Source of the DNA: Streptomyces flaveolus
GTDB lineage: Bacteria; Actinomycetota; Actinomycetes; Streptomycetales; Streptomycetaceae
DNA: 64,000 bases
Direction of reading: 5' to 3'
Assembly: GCF_014648815.1 (NCBI RefSeq)
Contig: NZ_BMRV01000003.1
Location: 372,001-436,000, forward strand
The first letter of the stretch is position 1. Each line of letters begins with the position of its first letter. Shown here in pieces: positions 25,628 to 34,424 of this stretch. The notes under the pieces were generated by a model. It had not been told where the DNA came from. It searched no databases and saw nothing but the letters and a program-made list of their open reading frames with translations. The position numbers were made by a program, and so were the translations under genes.

Positions 25628-26194
25628 TCACGAGAGTCGTGTGACGGAGCGGGCGTGCTCCCACATCCCGTGCAGTTGTGCCAAGGGACGCTGCTGCTCG
25701 CCGTGGAGGGCGTTGAGTACGACCAGGCATCCGGTCAGAGCCGGGACGGTCCACTGCGCGCAGGCCAGGTGCCGCCGGGCCTTGTCGATGTCGATTGGGT
25801 GGCGCGCGGCCTTCTCGCTGTCCTCGGGGGCGGGGGAGGAGGCCAGCTCGAGCTTCTTGCCGAGGACACGGGCGTAGGCCGTCGCGGCCAGGGCTGCCGC
25901 GGTGACGGCCGTCTTGGCCGTGGTGGAGGCGGCCACGCCCTTCTGCGAGGTGACCCGGTGGGCGTTGGTGACGAGCAGTCCGCCCCCGCCGAACAGGTGC
26001 GCGCCGATCGCCGCGGCATTGACCGGAACCCACTTCGACCATCCCACCGAGGCGATCCGAGCTCGGGCGGCGACCGTGGCGCCCTCGTTCTCTGCCGCCC
26101 CGTTCAGGCCGATCGCGCCCATCAGGGAGCCCCCGAACCATGCCGCGAGGCCCACGTCGTGCAGGCTGCGGATGACGGTGTTGCGTCCGGACAT
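25628..26194 (-). CDS. conserved membrane protein of unknown function
   Basis: A 188-residue protein; ATG 26194 is fixed by AAGGAG 9 nt upstream. Hydrophobic segments lie near residues 11-30 (HDVGLAAWFGGSLMGAIGLNG), 52-75, 88-110 and 140-165. It is an actinomycete-type hypothetical membrane protein that I cannot place in a characterised family. It is followed on the same strand, 122 bp after its stop, by the PAP2 gene, so a loose operon is possible. Confidence 0.7.
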   Translation of the reverse strand: MSGRNTVIRSLHDVGLAAWFGGSLMGAIGLNGAAENEGATVAARARIASVGWSKWVPVNAAAIGAHLFGGGGLLVTNAHRVTSQKGVAASTTAKTAVTAAALAATAYARVLGKKLELASSPAPEDSEKAARHPIDIDKARRHLACAQWTVPALTGCLVVLNALHGEQQRPLAQLHGMWEHARSVTRLS

Positions 26195-26529
26195 TGAGAG
26201 TGCTCCTTCGCCCAGAGGGTCACGGCCGGCGGAACGCCGAGCCTTTCCCACCCTCGCCGCGACCTGTCCCTGCCGCTATCGCAGTTAGGCCGGACGAGCC
26301 CCCGAGGCTGAGGAGTGTCCGGCCGGGTGGCTCGACGGTCGTGACTGGGTTCGACCACCGGACATCCGTCGGACCAGCAGTTCGCCTGCTGCGGCCCTGG
26401 CACGGCCCCGCCGACGTGATCCGGCGGAGATTTCGTGAAAGGCCGGGTGCCGGCCCCGCGGCAAGCGGAGCATTTCGTGTGCATCCCGGCATGTGCCGGA
26501 TCGGCGACATCTCACCACAGGAGTTGCGG
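26195..26529. other. intergenic region between divergent genes
   Basis: 335 bp separating the membrane protein (minus) from the small secreted protein (plus). It should hold two promoters. AGGAG at 26519-26523 is the ribosome site of the secreted protein. No gene, long dyad or RNA motif is apparent. Confidence 0.5.
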
Positions 26530-27003
26530 ATGAAGCGTCTACGGAGAACACAGCTGCTGGGCCTCGGTGTCATGGCGCTGCTGCTCGGCTCGGTGGCCGC
26601 GCCCACCGCGCAGGCGGCACCGGCCGGGGCGCAGGCCGCCGCCGCGGCCGTCGAGTGCAGTGGCAGCTGGGACGGCAAGACGTACTGGGCCAAGAGCCCC
26701 TCGGGGCGCAACGGGGGCGGCTACGCGCGCACCTACTGGAACGCCTCGACCAAGCGCAACTGCGCGAAGTTCTGGTCCAGCCCCTACGACGGCCTGGCAT
26801 CGCACATCACGCTGTACATCCACGACGAGAGCGGCGACTACGCCGCCGACCCGCCCCCGGAGCACCCGCAGAACTACCACTACTACGCGGGGCCGCTCTA
26901 CACCTGGTTCGACGCGACCGGTCAGTGCATCCACCTGAGCGGCTCGCTGGTCCGGGGCGGGGTGACCTACCGCCTCAGCACCGGGGAGATCCGGTGCGGC
27001 TGA
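26530..27003 (+). CDS. small secreted protein with two potential disulfides
   Basis: A 157-residue exported protein. The signal peptide has a K-R-L-R-R n-region, a LLGLGVMALLLG core and an A-Q-A cleavage site near residue 30. The mature ~120 residues are rich in Tyr, Trp and Ser and contain four Cys spaced as two plausible disulfides (ECSGSW, NCAKFW, QCIHLS and a C-terminal RCG). It does not match a family I can name and could be a secreted effector or wall-associated factor. The ATG has AGGAG 7 nt upstream. Confidence 0.8.
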   Translation: MKRLRRTQLLGLGVMALLLGSVAAPTAQAAPAGAQAAAAAVECSGSWDGKTYWAKSPSGRNGGGYARTYWNASTKRNCAKFWSSPYDGLASHITLYIHDESGDYAADPPPEHPQNYHYYAGPLYTWFDATGQCIHLSGSLVRGGVTYRLSTGEIRCG

Positions 27004-27009
27004 CTCCCT

Positions 27010-27289
27010 GTCGCTGATCCTGCTCCAGGCGGTCGGGTCCCAGTGCCCGAGCGCCTGAATCCGTGCGCCGACGCGCCACGATGGGCGTCGAGCGGATGCA
27101 GTCGTTCTGCCTCGGAGGAGGTGTGGCGCCGCCTCCGCCCGACGTGCGCCGGACCGGACCGACGAGCAGGCCCTCGCGCTCGTAGCAGCGCAGGGCATGC
27201 ACGCTCAGTCCGGTCCGCTCGGCGACCTCGCGGATGCTCAGCGACTCGGCGGACGCGTACTGTCTGCGTTCTCCTACGCCACGGGCCAC
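27010..27289 (-). pseudogene. truncated MerR-family regulator remnant
   Basis: The minus strand reads LSIREVAERTGLSVHALRCYEREG-LLVGPVRRTSGG, the MerR N-terminal winged helix. After the GG of the wing the frame becomes unrelated and ends without the rest of the DNA-binding and effector regions. Another frame carries R-R-R-R-H-T after the wing, so a frameshift near 27130 is likely. The start would overlap the signal peptidase stop. I treat it as a broken gene. Confidence 0.65.
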
Positions 27290-27939
27290 GGCGGCACAGC
27301 CGGGAGCGGCCGCCGGGCATTGCGCCCGGCCGTGTGTCCCCTGATGCCCAGACCGACCCCGACCAGGGCAAGCACGAACCCGAGTACCCCGAGCGCCCCC
27401 AGAGTCGCCGGCACAGCGAAACCGGTCCGCACTCGCCCGAGTACCCCGGACGCCGCGACGCTGCCCGACTGCTCGTCGAGGAAGTACCGCGAGTCGTTGG
27501 AGTTCCCCCGGTGGTCGCCCAGCAGGAACAACCGTCCGTCCGGCACCCGCACGTCGTACGGACCGGTTCCCGGGTTCACTTCGCCGGGCATCACATACGG
27601 CTCGTCGATCGGCTCGCCGTCCACCGTGATCCGAGCCCCGTCGGACACCACGTGGTCGCCACCCAGCCCGATGACGCGCTGCAGGACCGGTGCGCCCTGA
27701 TAGCGCCCGGGCACGCGGACGAGTACGACATCACCTCTGCGAATCTCGCCCGTGTCGATGTGCTCGACGACCAGCCGCTCGCCCTGCCGGTAAGTGGGCT
27801 CCATCGCCTGGCTCATGACGGTGACGCCTCGGTAGTTCGTGAAGAAGTAGCCGATGCTTCCCAGTGCCAGGACCAGCCCGAGTGGCACCAGTACCCAGGC
27901 CGCGACTCTCAGCCGGCCGCCCACTGTCCGCTGCCGCAT
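27274..27939 (-). CDS. signal peptidase I homologue with degenerate active site
   Basis: A 221-residue S26-family membrane protein: N-terminal anchor (~10-33), periplasmic domain, and a second hydrophobic helix near 183-205. Family landmarks are clear (M-E-P-T near 46-49, RGDVV at 68-72, R-V-I-G-L near 88-92, LLGDHRGNSNDSR). However, the residue immediately before M-E-P-T, normally the catalytic Ser, is A45 (S43-Q-A45-M). The Lys general base that precedes R-V-I-G is Q87. The peptidase may therefore be inactive or use an altered mechanism. It is not close to any obvious export substrate except the small secreted protein at 26530. Confidence 0.82.
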   Translation of the reverse strand: MRQRTVGGRLRVAAWVLVPLGLVLALGSIGYFFTNYRGVTVMSQAMEPTYRQGERLVVEHIDTGEIRRGDVVLVRVPGRYQGAPVLQRVIGLGGDHVVSDGARITVDGEPIDEPYVMPGEVNPGTGPYDVRVPDGRLFLLGDHRGNSNDSRYFLDEQSGSVAASGVLGRVRTGFAVPATLGALGVLGFVLALVGVGLGIRGHTAGRNARRPLPAVPPWPVA

Positions 27940-28086
27940 GAACGCCCCTCCCTCGAACCGGCCCGGGCTGGGACGGACCAGCAGAGGTTAAGCGGTCCCG
28001 GGACGTCGACGCACCTTGCGTCCACGGCCACCGGAAGCCGCATGCCGGATGGGGTTCCGGATGGGGGCGATTCGCGAGTCTTTCAC

Positions 28087-28103
28087 TCGATCGCGTAGAT
28101 CGA
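28087..28103. promoter_or_regulatory. dyad upstream of the cholesterol oxidase
   Basis: Perfect 6-bp arms TCGATC/GATCGA with a 5-nt spacer, about 105 bp upstream of the oxidase start, in the 267-bp gap between the divergent signal peptidase and oxidase genes. Position and symmetry fit an operator, but no regulator is adjacent. Confidence 0.4.
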
Positions 28104-28207
28104 ACGACCATATGACTACCCGGCTCCTGATCGCTGGTTAGCGTGCGTGCTCGGCCGGCCCCGCAGGGCCGTTCGGGGCGGGACGGAGCTGGAGGAGGTA
28201 CTCGGGG

Positions 28208-30040
28208 ATGACGGACGACTCTTCGGTTCAGGGTGGCGGGCTGTCACGGCGCAGGTTGCTCGCGTCGTCAGCCGCCGCGGGCGGCGCGGCCTGGCTGCTG
28301 CGCGGGGTGGTCCGGCCGGGCAGCGCCTACGCCGACGTGCCGTCGCCGCCCGGCTTCCCGGCCGGGCTCGACGTGTACCGGCGCGTCTACGAGAACTGGG
28401 CCGGTGAAATCCGCGCCGACCAGTTGTGGACGTGCGCGCCGCGGACCCCGCAGGACGTGCTCGCCGTCGTCAACTGGGCCTACGGTGCCGGCTGGACGGT
28501 ACGCGCCCAGGGGAAGCGGCACGGCTGGGCTCCGCTCACGGTGGCCGACGGCACACCCGCAGCGGCCAGGGTCGTCCTGGTGGACACCACCGCCCACCTC
28601 ACCGGGATGTCGATCGAGCGGCAGAACGCCGACGGGTCGGCCCTGGTCCGGGTCCAGGCCGGGGCCCTGCTGGAGAGACTCCTCGCGTTCGCCGGCGCGC
28701 ACGGCTACGGGGTCGTCTCCGCGCCGGCGCCCGGGGAACTGTCGGTCGGCGGCGCGCTGGCCATCGGCGCGCACGGTACGGCCGTCCCCGCCACCGGCGA
28801 GAACCCGTCGCCCGGCCACGGTTACGGCTCGTTGAGCAATCTGGTCACCGAGCTGACCGCGGTCGTCTGGGACGGCGACGCCGACCGGTACGTCCTGCGC
28901 ACGGTCGGCCGGGCCGAGCCCGACTGCGACGCGCTCCTGACCCACCTCGGCCGGTCGCTCGTCACCGAGGCCGTGCTGAGGATGGGCACCGACCACAACC
29001 TGCGCTGCCGGTCCTTCCTGGACATCCCCGCCACCGAACTGTTCGCCGCCCCCGGTGCCCCGGCCGGCACGCGGACGCTGGCCGGTTTCGTGGACAGGAC
29101 GGGCCGGGCGGAGGCGATCTGGTTCGCGTTCACGGACAAGCCCTGGCTGAAGGTCTGGAGCGTCACCCCCGACCGGCCGTTCGCCGCCCGTGCGGTCGAC
29201 GGGCCGTACAACTACCCGTTCTCCGACTCGCTTCCCGAGCCGGTGGCCCGGCTCGCCGGAACCCTGGTCTCGGGAGCCTGGGCGAGCGCCCCGCTCTTCG
29301 GGCAGGTCCAGTACCTCCTGGCCAAGGTCGCGTTGACCGGCGACATCACCGACGTCCTGCTCTCGGGAACCCTCGTGCGGGACGTGCTCACCGGCGACGT
29401 GCTCACCCACCTGCTGGCGGGCGGGCTGCGCTCGGACCTGTGGGGAGCCTCCCGCAACCTGCTGGAGTACGTGCGGCCCACCACGCTGCGCGAGACGGCC
29501 AACGGCTATGCCGTCCTCACCCGCCGTGCCGATCTGCAATGGGTGGTCAGCCAGTTCGCCGACTTCTACCGCACGTTGCTCGCTCAGTACGCGGCACGCG
29601 GTGAGTTCCCGGTCAACGGGCAGGTGGAGATCCGGGTGACCGGACTGGAGGACCCGTCGGTGTGCGGCGTCGCCGGCGCCCGGCCACCCCTGCTGTCCGC
29701 CCTGCGGCCGCGTCCGGACCGGCCGGACGTCGACACCGCCGTGTGGATCGACATCCTCTCCCTGCCGACGACACCCGCGCTGCACCGCTTCTACCGGGAG
29801 ATCGAGCAGTTTCTCCTGGCCATGGACGGGGACCGGGCGACGGTCCGTGCGGAGTGGTCCAAGGGCTGGGCCTACACCGACACCGCCGCGTGGTCCGACC
29901 CGGACGTCCTCACGCGCGCCGTCCCCGCCTCCCTGCGCGCCGGGGGCGGCCCGGGCTGGGACGAGGCGGTCGCGATCCTCGACCGGCTCGACCCCTATCA
30001 CGTGGTCTCCGGCCCGTTCCTCGACGCGCTGCTGCGCTGA
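28208..30040 (+). CDS. Tat-exported VAO-type cholesterol oxidase / FAD-linked oxidase
   Basis: A 610-residue secreted flavoenzyme of the vanillyl-alcohol-oxidase fold, most like class II (covalent FAD) cholesterol oxidases, which oxidise and isomerise 3-beta-hydroxysterols. The N-terminus has a twin-arginine motif (LSRRRLLAS) and an A-Y-A cleavage region. The PCMH FAD domain follows, with H105 in GKRHGW as the likely flavin-linking His and PGELSVGGALAIGAHGT as the pyrophosphate loop. The C-terminal ~330 residues form the substrate cap. AGGAGG precedes the ATG. It appears monocistronic, with a stem at 30128-30144 downstream. Confidence 0.87.
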   Translation: MTDDSSVQGGGLSRRRLLASSAAAGGAAWLLRGVVRPGSAYADVPSPPGFPAGLDVYRRVYENWAGEIRADQLWTCAPRTPQDVLAVVNWAYGAGWTVRAQGKRHGWAPLTVADGTPAAARVVLVDTTAHLTGMSIERQNADGSALVRVQAGALLERLLAFAGAHGYGVVSAPAPGELSVGGALAIGAHGTAVPATGENPSPGHGYGSLSNLVTELTAVVWDGDADRYVLRTVGRAEPDCDALLTHLGRSLVTEAVLRMGTDHNLRCRSFLDIPATELFAAPGAPAGTRTLAGFVDRTGRAEAIWFAFTDKPWLKVWSVTPDRPFAARAVDGPYNYPFSDSLPEPVARLAGTLVSGAWASAPLFGQVQYLLAKVALTGDITDVLLSGTLVRDVLTGDVLTHLLAGGLRSDLWGASRNLLEYVRPTTLRETANGYAVLTRRADLQWVVSQFADFYRTLLAQYAARGEFPVNGQVEIRVTGLEDPSVCGVAGARPPLLSALRPRPDRPDVDTAVWIDILSLPTTPALHRFYREIEQFLLAMDGDRATVRAEWSKGWAYTDTAAWSDPDVLTRAVPASLRAGGGPGWDEAVAILDRLDPYHVVSGPFLDALLR

Positions 30041-30127
30041 GCAGGCGGGCGGCGAGCCTCCTGCGCGAGTCCCGGCATCGGTCGTACGCGGACATCGAGC
30101 ACCTGGCTCCACTGGCTGCCTCAGCGA

Positions 30128-30144
30128 AGCCCGGCCGTCGGGCT
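30128..30144 (+). terminator. short stem downstream of the oxidase
   Basis: AGCCCG-5 nt-CGGGCT, 88 bp after the oxidase stop and before the cyclophilin promoter region. It has 6-bp arms and no T tract, so it is a modest candidate. Confidence 0.4.
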
Positions 30145-30263
30145 CGAGGAGGTCGCGCCGCGGCCCACTCGTGCGGGTGAGACGCCGTGTCGCCGCCCCT
30201 GGATGCGTCCAACCGGCCGGGAGACTGGACGGGCCAGTACCCCATGCACCGAAGGATCCCACC

Positions 30264-30791
30264 ATGGCGGAAGAGCTGCATGCGACCTTGAAGACCAACA
30301 AGGGCGACATCTCGATCCGGCTGTTGCCGGACCACGCCCCCAAGACCGTCAAGAACTTCGTGGAACTCGCCACGGGCGAACGCCAGTGGATCGACCCGAA
30401 CACCGGACAGCCCAGCAACGAACCGCTGTACGACGGCACCGTCTTCCACCGGGTCATCGAGGGCTTCATGATCCAGGGCGGGGATCCGCTGGGTAACGGG
30501 ACGGGCGGGCCCGGCTACAAGTTCGCCGACGAGTTCCACCCGGACCTGGCCTTCACCAAGCCCTATCTGCTGGCCATGGCCAATGCCGGCCCCGGGACCA
30601 ACGGCTCCCAGTTCTTCATCACTCTCGGTCCGACCACCTGGCTCACCGGCAAGCACACCATCTTCGGCGAGGTCACCGACGCCGCCGCCCAGAAGGTCGT
30701 CGACGCCATCGGCACCACGGAGACCAACCCCCGCAACGACCGCCCCGTGCAGGACGTCGTGATCGAGAAGGTCGTCATCGAAAGCCGCTGA
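30264..30791 (+). CDS. cyclophilin-type peptidyl-prolyl cis-trans isomerase
   Basis: A 175-residue cytoplasmic cyclophilin that catalyses X-Pro isomerisation during protein folding. The active-site block FHRVIEGFMIQGGDP (near 64-78) carries the catalytic Arg. The NGSQFFITL and KHTIFGEV blocks complete the binding groove. Its length is that of the small Streptomyces cyclophilins with an inserted loop after the second strand (GERQWIDPNTGQ). Its last 17 bp overlap the 3' end of the convergent Gfo/Idh gene. Confidence 0.95.
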   Translation: MAEELHATLKTNKGDISIRLLPDHAPKTVKNFVELATGERQWIDPNTGQPSNEPLYDGTVFHRVIEGFMIQGGDPLGNGTGGPGYKFADEFHPDLAFTKPYLLAMANAGPGTNGSQFFITLGPTTWLTGKHTIFGEVTDAAAQKVVDAIGTTETNPRNDRPVQDVVIEKVVIESR

Positions 30792-31683
30792 CATCGAAGC
30801 GGATGCCGTCCAGGAGTTCCTGCAGACGCAGTCCGTACTGGGCGTCGAGTTCGGCGGACGTCCGGGTGCGGACGGCGGTCGCGAACTCGCGGCGCAGGAC
30901 GGGCCAGCAGTCCTCGTGGTCGATCTCGGCCGTGTCGTAGACCAAGGGCTGCCCGGGGCCGAACAGTTCGACGCGAGTCATGGTTCGTTCCACGTTGACG
31001 GACCCGGAGAGCGACGCCTGGCTCACGGCACCGTTGGCGTGTTCGCACGTCAGCTCGATCCACCGGCGCGGGTCGCCGGTGGCGCGGATGCCGGTGATGG
31101 GGCCGACCGCCGTGTCGAGGAGGTCGATCAGATGCGGGCCGAGGTCGAGCAGGGCGCCGTGTTCGAGACGCCAGCCGGTGGCCATCTCGCCGCCGAGGAG
31201 GGCTCCGTGGAGGTAGCAGGAGCGAGCACCCGAGACGTCTACGGTGCGTGCGGCGTCGAGAAAAGCGCGGGTGGTGGGGTGGTATCGCTTGGTGAGGACG
31301 AACTGGGAGACCACGCCTGCCTCGGCGACGGCGTCCGCCACGCGCCGGGCGGATTCCAGGTCGGGCCCGAGCGGCTTTTCCAGGAGTACTGCCTTGCCCG
31401 CCTTCGCCGCCAAGGGCGCCAACTCGGCCTGGACGGCGGGTGGCACCGCGAAGGCCACGGCCTCGCAGTGGTCCAGCAACTCGCCGAAGTCGGCCGCGAC
31501 CTGCGCCGCGTGGGGTGCCGCGGTCTGCCGCGCCGCGTCGACGCGGCGGGCCCAGACGGCGGCCAGCCGCGTCTCGGGGCCGGCGGCGAGGACGCGGGCG
31601 TGCATGGCCCGCGCCCACGGGCCGGCGCCCACGAGCCCGACCTCGACGGGTCGGTGGGGCCAGGGCGGAGGATCGGTCGTCAC
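30775..31683 (-). CDS. Gfo/Idh/MocA-family oxidoreductase
   Basis: A 302-residue NAD(P)-dependent dehydrogenase acting on a sugar, inositol or related polyol. The N-terminal Rossmann motif is GLVGAGPWA (16-24) and the E102-K103-P104 motif carries the catalytic Lys. D-LGPHLIDLL is the C-terminal domain His block. Start is GTG 31683 behind GAAGGAAGG. The ROK regulator gene ends 35 bp upstream on the same strand, so the two likely form an operon sensing and oxidising the same sugar. Confidence 0.9.
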   Translation of the reverse strand: MTTDPPPWPHRPVEVGLVGAGPWARAMHARVLAAGPETRLAAVWARRVDAARQTAAPHAAQVAADFGELLDHCEAVAFAVPPAVQAELAPLAAKAGKAVLLEKPLGPDLESARRVADAVAEAGVVSQFVLTKRYHPTTRAFLDAARTVDVSGARSCYLHGALLGGEMATGWRLEHGALLDLGPHLIDLLDTAVGPITGIRATGDPRRWIELTCEHANGAVSQASLSGSVNVERTMTRVELFGPGQPLVYDTAEIDHEDCWPVLRREFATAVRTRTSAELDAQYGLRLQELLDGIRFDVSGFR

Positions 31684-31717
31684 GGGTGCTTCCTTCCTTC
31701 TCTCGGTGGCGCGGCAG

Positions 31718-32587
31718 TCACGGGGACAGCCGGCGGAGGCGGTCGTCGGCGTGCTCGGGGGAGTAGAGCAACCTCACGACCATGGCGGCGGCGCCCATGA
31801 GGCCGGCCCGGTCGCCGAGTTGCGAGGAGACGATGCTGAGGTTGGCGGTGGTGCGCGGCATGGCCCGCTGGTAGAGCAGCTCGCGCACGCCGGTCGTGAA
31901 CGGAACGCCGGCGAGGTCTCCGGCGATCATGAGGACGCCCGGGTTCAGGAGGGTGACGACGGTCGCCAGCACGGCGCCGACCAGGTGTCCGGCCTGCTGG
32001 GCGAGTCGGATCACCTCGGGGTTCCCCTCAGCGAGCAGGCGCCTCACGTCGGATCCGGAGGCCGTCGGCAGGCCCTGTTCGGACAACGCCCGCGCCAACG
32101 CGCCGCCGCTGGCCACGGCCGCCAGACAGCCGTACGAGCCGCACATGCACAGGGCGTCGGGGTGATCATGCAGGCGGATGTGCCCGATGTCTTGGGCGAT
32201 GTCGAGGTCCCCGGTGCGCTCGGCCAGGACGGTACCCGCGAGGTCCAGTACCGCAACGCGGGCGTGCCGGGTCTCCAGGTCCACCGCGACGACAGATGCG
32301 TGGCCGGGGTCGAACTCGATCCGGTCGCTCGGCCGGCCGCCGGTGGAGGTGCCGGTGGTGTGGCGCAGCCAGCCGGCCCGGTTGAGCAGGTCGAGGCGTT
32401 GCCCGACGGTGGAACGGGAGAGTCCGGTGGCACGCTGGAGGTCGGCGCGGGTGTTCGCGCGGCCGCTGCGGATGAGCTGGAGCAGCTCGCCCGCGCTGAC
32501 CTGATTCCTACCGCTTGCCCGAGGTCCTCGCGGGCTACGACCGCTCGGCCACCGCCGGACCGGTCCCGTACCCCCACTCCTGCTCAC
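31718..32587 (-). CDS. ROK-family regulator with an internal deletion
   Basis: About 289 residues from GTG 32587 (start uncertain; no good ribosome site). The N-terminal winged helix is present (ELLQLIRSGRANTRADLQ-TGLSRSTVGQRLDLL). The first strands of the sugar-kinase-like domain follow, ending V-L-A-E-R-T-G-D-L-D-I. The sequence then jumps directly to DIGHIRL-CMCGSYGC, the Cys-rich zinc motif that normally lies about 110 residues further on. The region holding the catalytic Asp and most sugar contacts is missing in frame. Normal ROK repressors are ~380-400 residues. It may be a non-inducible repressor or a decaying gene. Confidence 0.78.
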   Translation of the reverse strand: MSRSGGTGPVRRWPSGRSPRGPRASGRNQVSAGELLQLIRSGRANTRADLQRATGLSRSTVGQRLDLLNRAGWLRHTTGTSTGGRPSDRIEFDPGHASVVAVDLETRHARVAVLDLAGTVLAERTGDLDIAQDIGHIRLHDHPDALCMCGSYGCLAAVASGGALARALSEQGLPTASGSDVRRLLAEGNPEVIRLAQQAGHLVGAVLATVVTLLNPGVLMIAGDLAGVPFTTGVRELLYQRAMPRTTANLSIVSSQLGDRAGLMGAAAMVVRLLYSPEHADDRLRRLSP

Positions 32588-32680
32588 CGCAGGCGTGGGC
32601 GGCCGCCACCCCGTCGGCCCTGCGAACGGCGCTCGCGCAGGTGTGAGACGCGGAGCTCGCACGCCGGGCCGCGGCGCGGG

Positions 32681-33565
32681 TCAGCGGGCAGCGGCGGCGG
32701 GGCCGACGGGGGTGTCCCCGCGCAGGGTGATGCGGTGCATGACGCGGTGCTGGTCTCCGTAGTCGCGGTTGGCGTAGTGGGCGGTGCTGCGGTTGTCCCA
32801 CAAGGCGACGTCACCCGGCTGCCAGCGGTGGCGTACGACGTGCTCCGGCTTGGTGAGGTGGGCGTAGAGGATGTCGAGGATGCCCCGGCTCTCGTGCTCG
32901 GAGACGCCGACGATGTGCGAGGTGAAGCCGGGGTTCACGAACAGACCCTTGCGCCCGCTCTCGGGGTGCACCCGTACCACCGGGTGTTCGACCGGCACCA
33001 GTTCGCTGAACACCTCGCCCTCCCAGAGGTTTCCCCGGCCCTGCCGGCGCTGGGCCAGGTAGTAGCCGAACTCGCGGCTGCCGTCGTGGACGGCGGTCAG
33101 CGTGTCGACGTACGCCCGCAGACCCGGTGACAGCGACTCGTAGGCGAGCTGGCTGTCGGCCCAGTTGGTGTCACCGCCGGAGGGCGGCAGCACCACGGCC
33201 CGGAGCACGGAGATCGCGGGTGGCCGGCGCACGAACGTCACGTCCGTGTGCCACACGTCGGCGAACCCGTTGTCCTGACTGTCCAGGCTGTACACCTCCG
33301 GTGCCACGTCGCCGGAGTCGTGGACCGGGTGGCCGACGGTGACCTCGCCCAGGCGCCTGCCGAACTCGATCTGCGCGGCGTCGTCCAGGCCGTCCTGGCC
33401 GCGGACGAACAGTACTTTGTGCCGTACGAGTGCTGCGCGGAGCGCGAGGACCTGGTCGTCGTCGAGGCTGCCGAGGTCGATGCCGCGGATCTCGGCGCCG
33501 AAGCTCGGGCCGAGCGGGGTGATCGGCACCTGGTCGGTCTCAGGGCGGACGCTGAGGATGCTCAC
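32681..33565 (-). CDS. TauD/TfdA-family 2-oxoglutarate dioxygenase
   Basis: A 294-residue Fe(II)/2-oxoglutarate enzyme, most likely releasing sulfite from taurine or an alkylsulfonate. The facial triad is H106-x-D108 (W-H-T-D) and H263; the Arg of H-R-I-T-L-R near 278-282 would bind 2-oxoglutarate. The start is GTG 33565 with AAGGA upstream. It is the last gene of the permease-binding protein-ATPase-dioxygenase set, 40 bp after the ATPase stop, which supports a sulfonate-sulfur scavenging role. Confidence 0.9.
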   Translation of the reverse strand: MSILSVRPETDQVPITPLGPSFGAEIRGIDLGSLDDDQVLALRAALVRHKVLFVRGQDGLDDAAQIEFGRRLGEVTVGHPVHDSGDVAPEVYSLDSQDNGFADVWHTDVTFVRRPPAISVLRAVVLPPSGGDTNWADSQLAYESLSPGLRAYVDTLTAVHDGSREFGYYLAQRRQGRGNLWEGEVFSELVPVEHPVVRVHPESGRKGLFVNPGFTSHIVGVSEHESRGILDILYAHLTKPEHVVRHRWQPGDVALWDNRSTAHYANRDYGDQHRVMHRITLRGDTPVGPAAAAR

Positions 33566-33605
33566 GTGTGTGTCCTTTCTTCGATTCCTGGCGTGGATAC
33601 GGCGG

Positions 33606-34424
33606 TCAGCCCGCCGCGGCGGTCTTCACGGCGTGCGAGACCCGTGTCCGCAGCTCGGCGAACTCCCGTGACTCGCGCAGCTCCTCGGCGTCGATGTCGC
33701 CGCGCGGCAGGTCGATCGGCAGGTCCAGGGCCACGGTCCCCGGTCCCTTGGTCAGCACGACGATGCGTGAGCCGAGGAACACCGCCTCGTCGGCCGAGTG
33801 CGTCACGAACACCGTGGTCCGCCCGGTCTGCGTGGCCACCCGGCGGACGTCCTCCTGGAGCCGTTCCCGGGTCAGCGCGTCCAGCGCCGCGAACGGCTCG
33901 TCGAGCAGGAGGAGGGGGTTCTCGGCGGCCAGAGCACGGGCGATCGCGACGCGCTGCTGCTGGCCGCCGGAGATCTCCCAGGTGCGCCGGTTCTCCGTGC
34001 CGTCCAGACCGACCCGGGTCAGCAACCGGGCCCGTCGCGCGGGCCGGAGGGCACGGTCGACACCGGCGTACCGCAGGGCGAGATCGATGTTGCCCCCGAC
34101 GGTCCGCCACGGAAACAGCCGTGGTGTCTGGAAGACCACGCCGGCCGCCGCACCGGGCCGAGGTTCGGCGCGCGACACCCGTACGGTGCCGCTGGTCGGC
34201 CGCTCGAATCCGGCGATCAGGCGGAGCAGCGTGCTCTTGCCGCACCCCGAAGGACCCACCAGGACGAGGAACTCGCCGGCGGGGACGGTCAGGTCCACGG
34301 GCCCCACGGCGGTGACGTCCTCGCCGCCCCGGCCGTACCGGTGGACGACGTGGTCGAGCCGGACGGTGCCGTCGAGTGCGGTCGTGGCGCTCTCGGTGGC
34401 CGTCGTGGTCTCACTTGAGGACAT
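33606..34424 (-). CDS. sulfonate/taurine-type ABC transporter ATPase
   Basis: A 272-residue ATP-binding subunit. Walker A is GPSGCGKST, the signature is SGGQQQR, Walker B is [12 protein letters not shown], and the H-loop is FVTHSADEA, all in canonical order. Its ATG overlaps the 3' end of the binding-protein gene by 14 bp, so translation is coupled. The subfamily (TauB/SsuB) is inferred from the LFPWRTV Q-loop region and the operon partners. Confidence 0.92.
   Translation of the reverse strand: MSSSETTTATESATTALDGTVRLDHVVHRYGRGGEDVTAVGPVDLTVPAGEFLVLVGPSGCGKSTLLRLIAGFERPTSGTVRVSRAEPRPGAAAGVVFQTPRLFPWRTVGGNIDLALRYAGVDRALRPARRARLLTRVGLDGTENRRTWEISGGQQQRVAIARALAAENPLLLLDEPFAALDALTRERLQEDVRRVATQTGRTTVFVTHSADEAVFLGSRIVVLTKGPGTVALDLPIDLPRGDIDAEELRESREFAELRTRVSHAVKTAAAG

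Noticed and set aside
28268..30469. A 733-codon open frame on the minus strand opposite the cholesterol oxidase
   Set aside because: It is an antisense shadow caused by high GC; its product is low-complexity and the plus-strand gene has clear FAD motifs, a Tat signal and a ribosome site.
31244..33130. A 628-codon plus-strand frame across the ROK and TauD genes
   Set aside because: It is antisense to well-supported minus-strand genes and lacks any recognisable domain.
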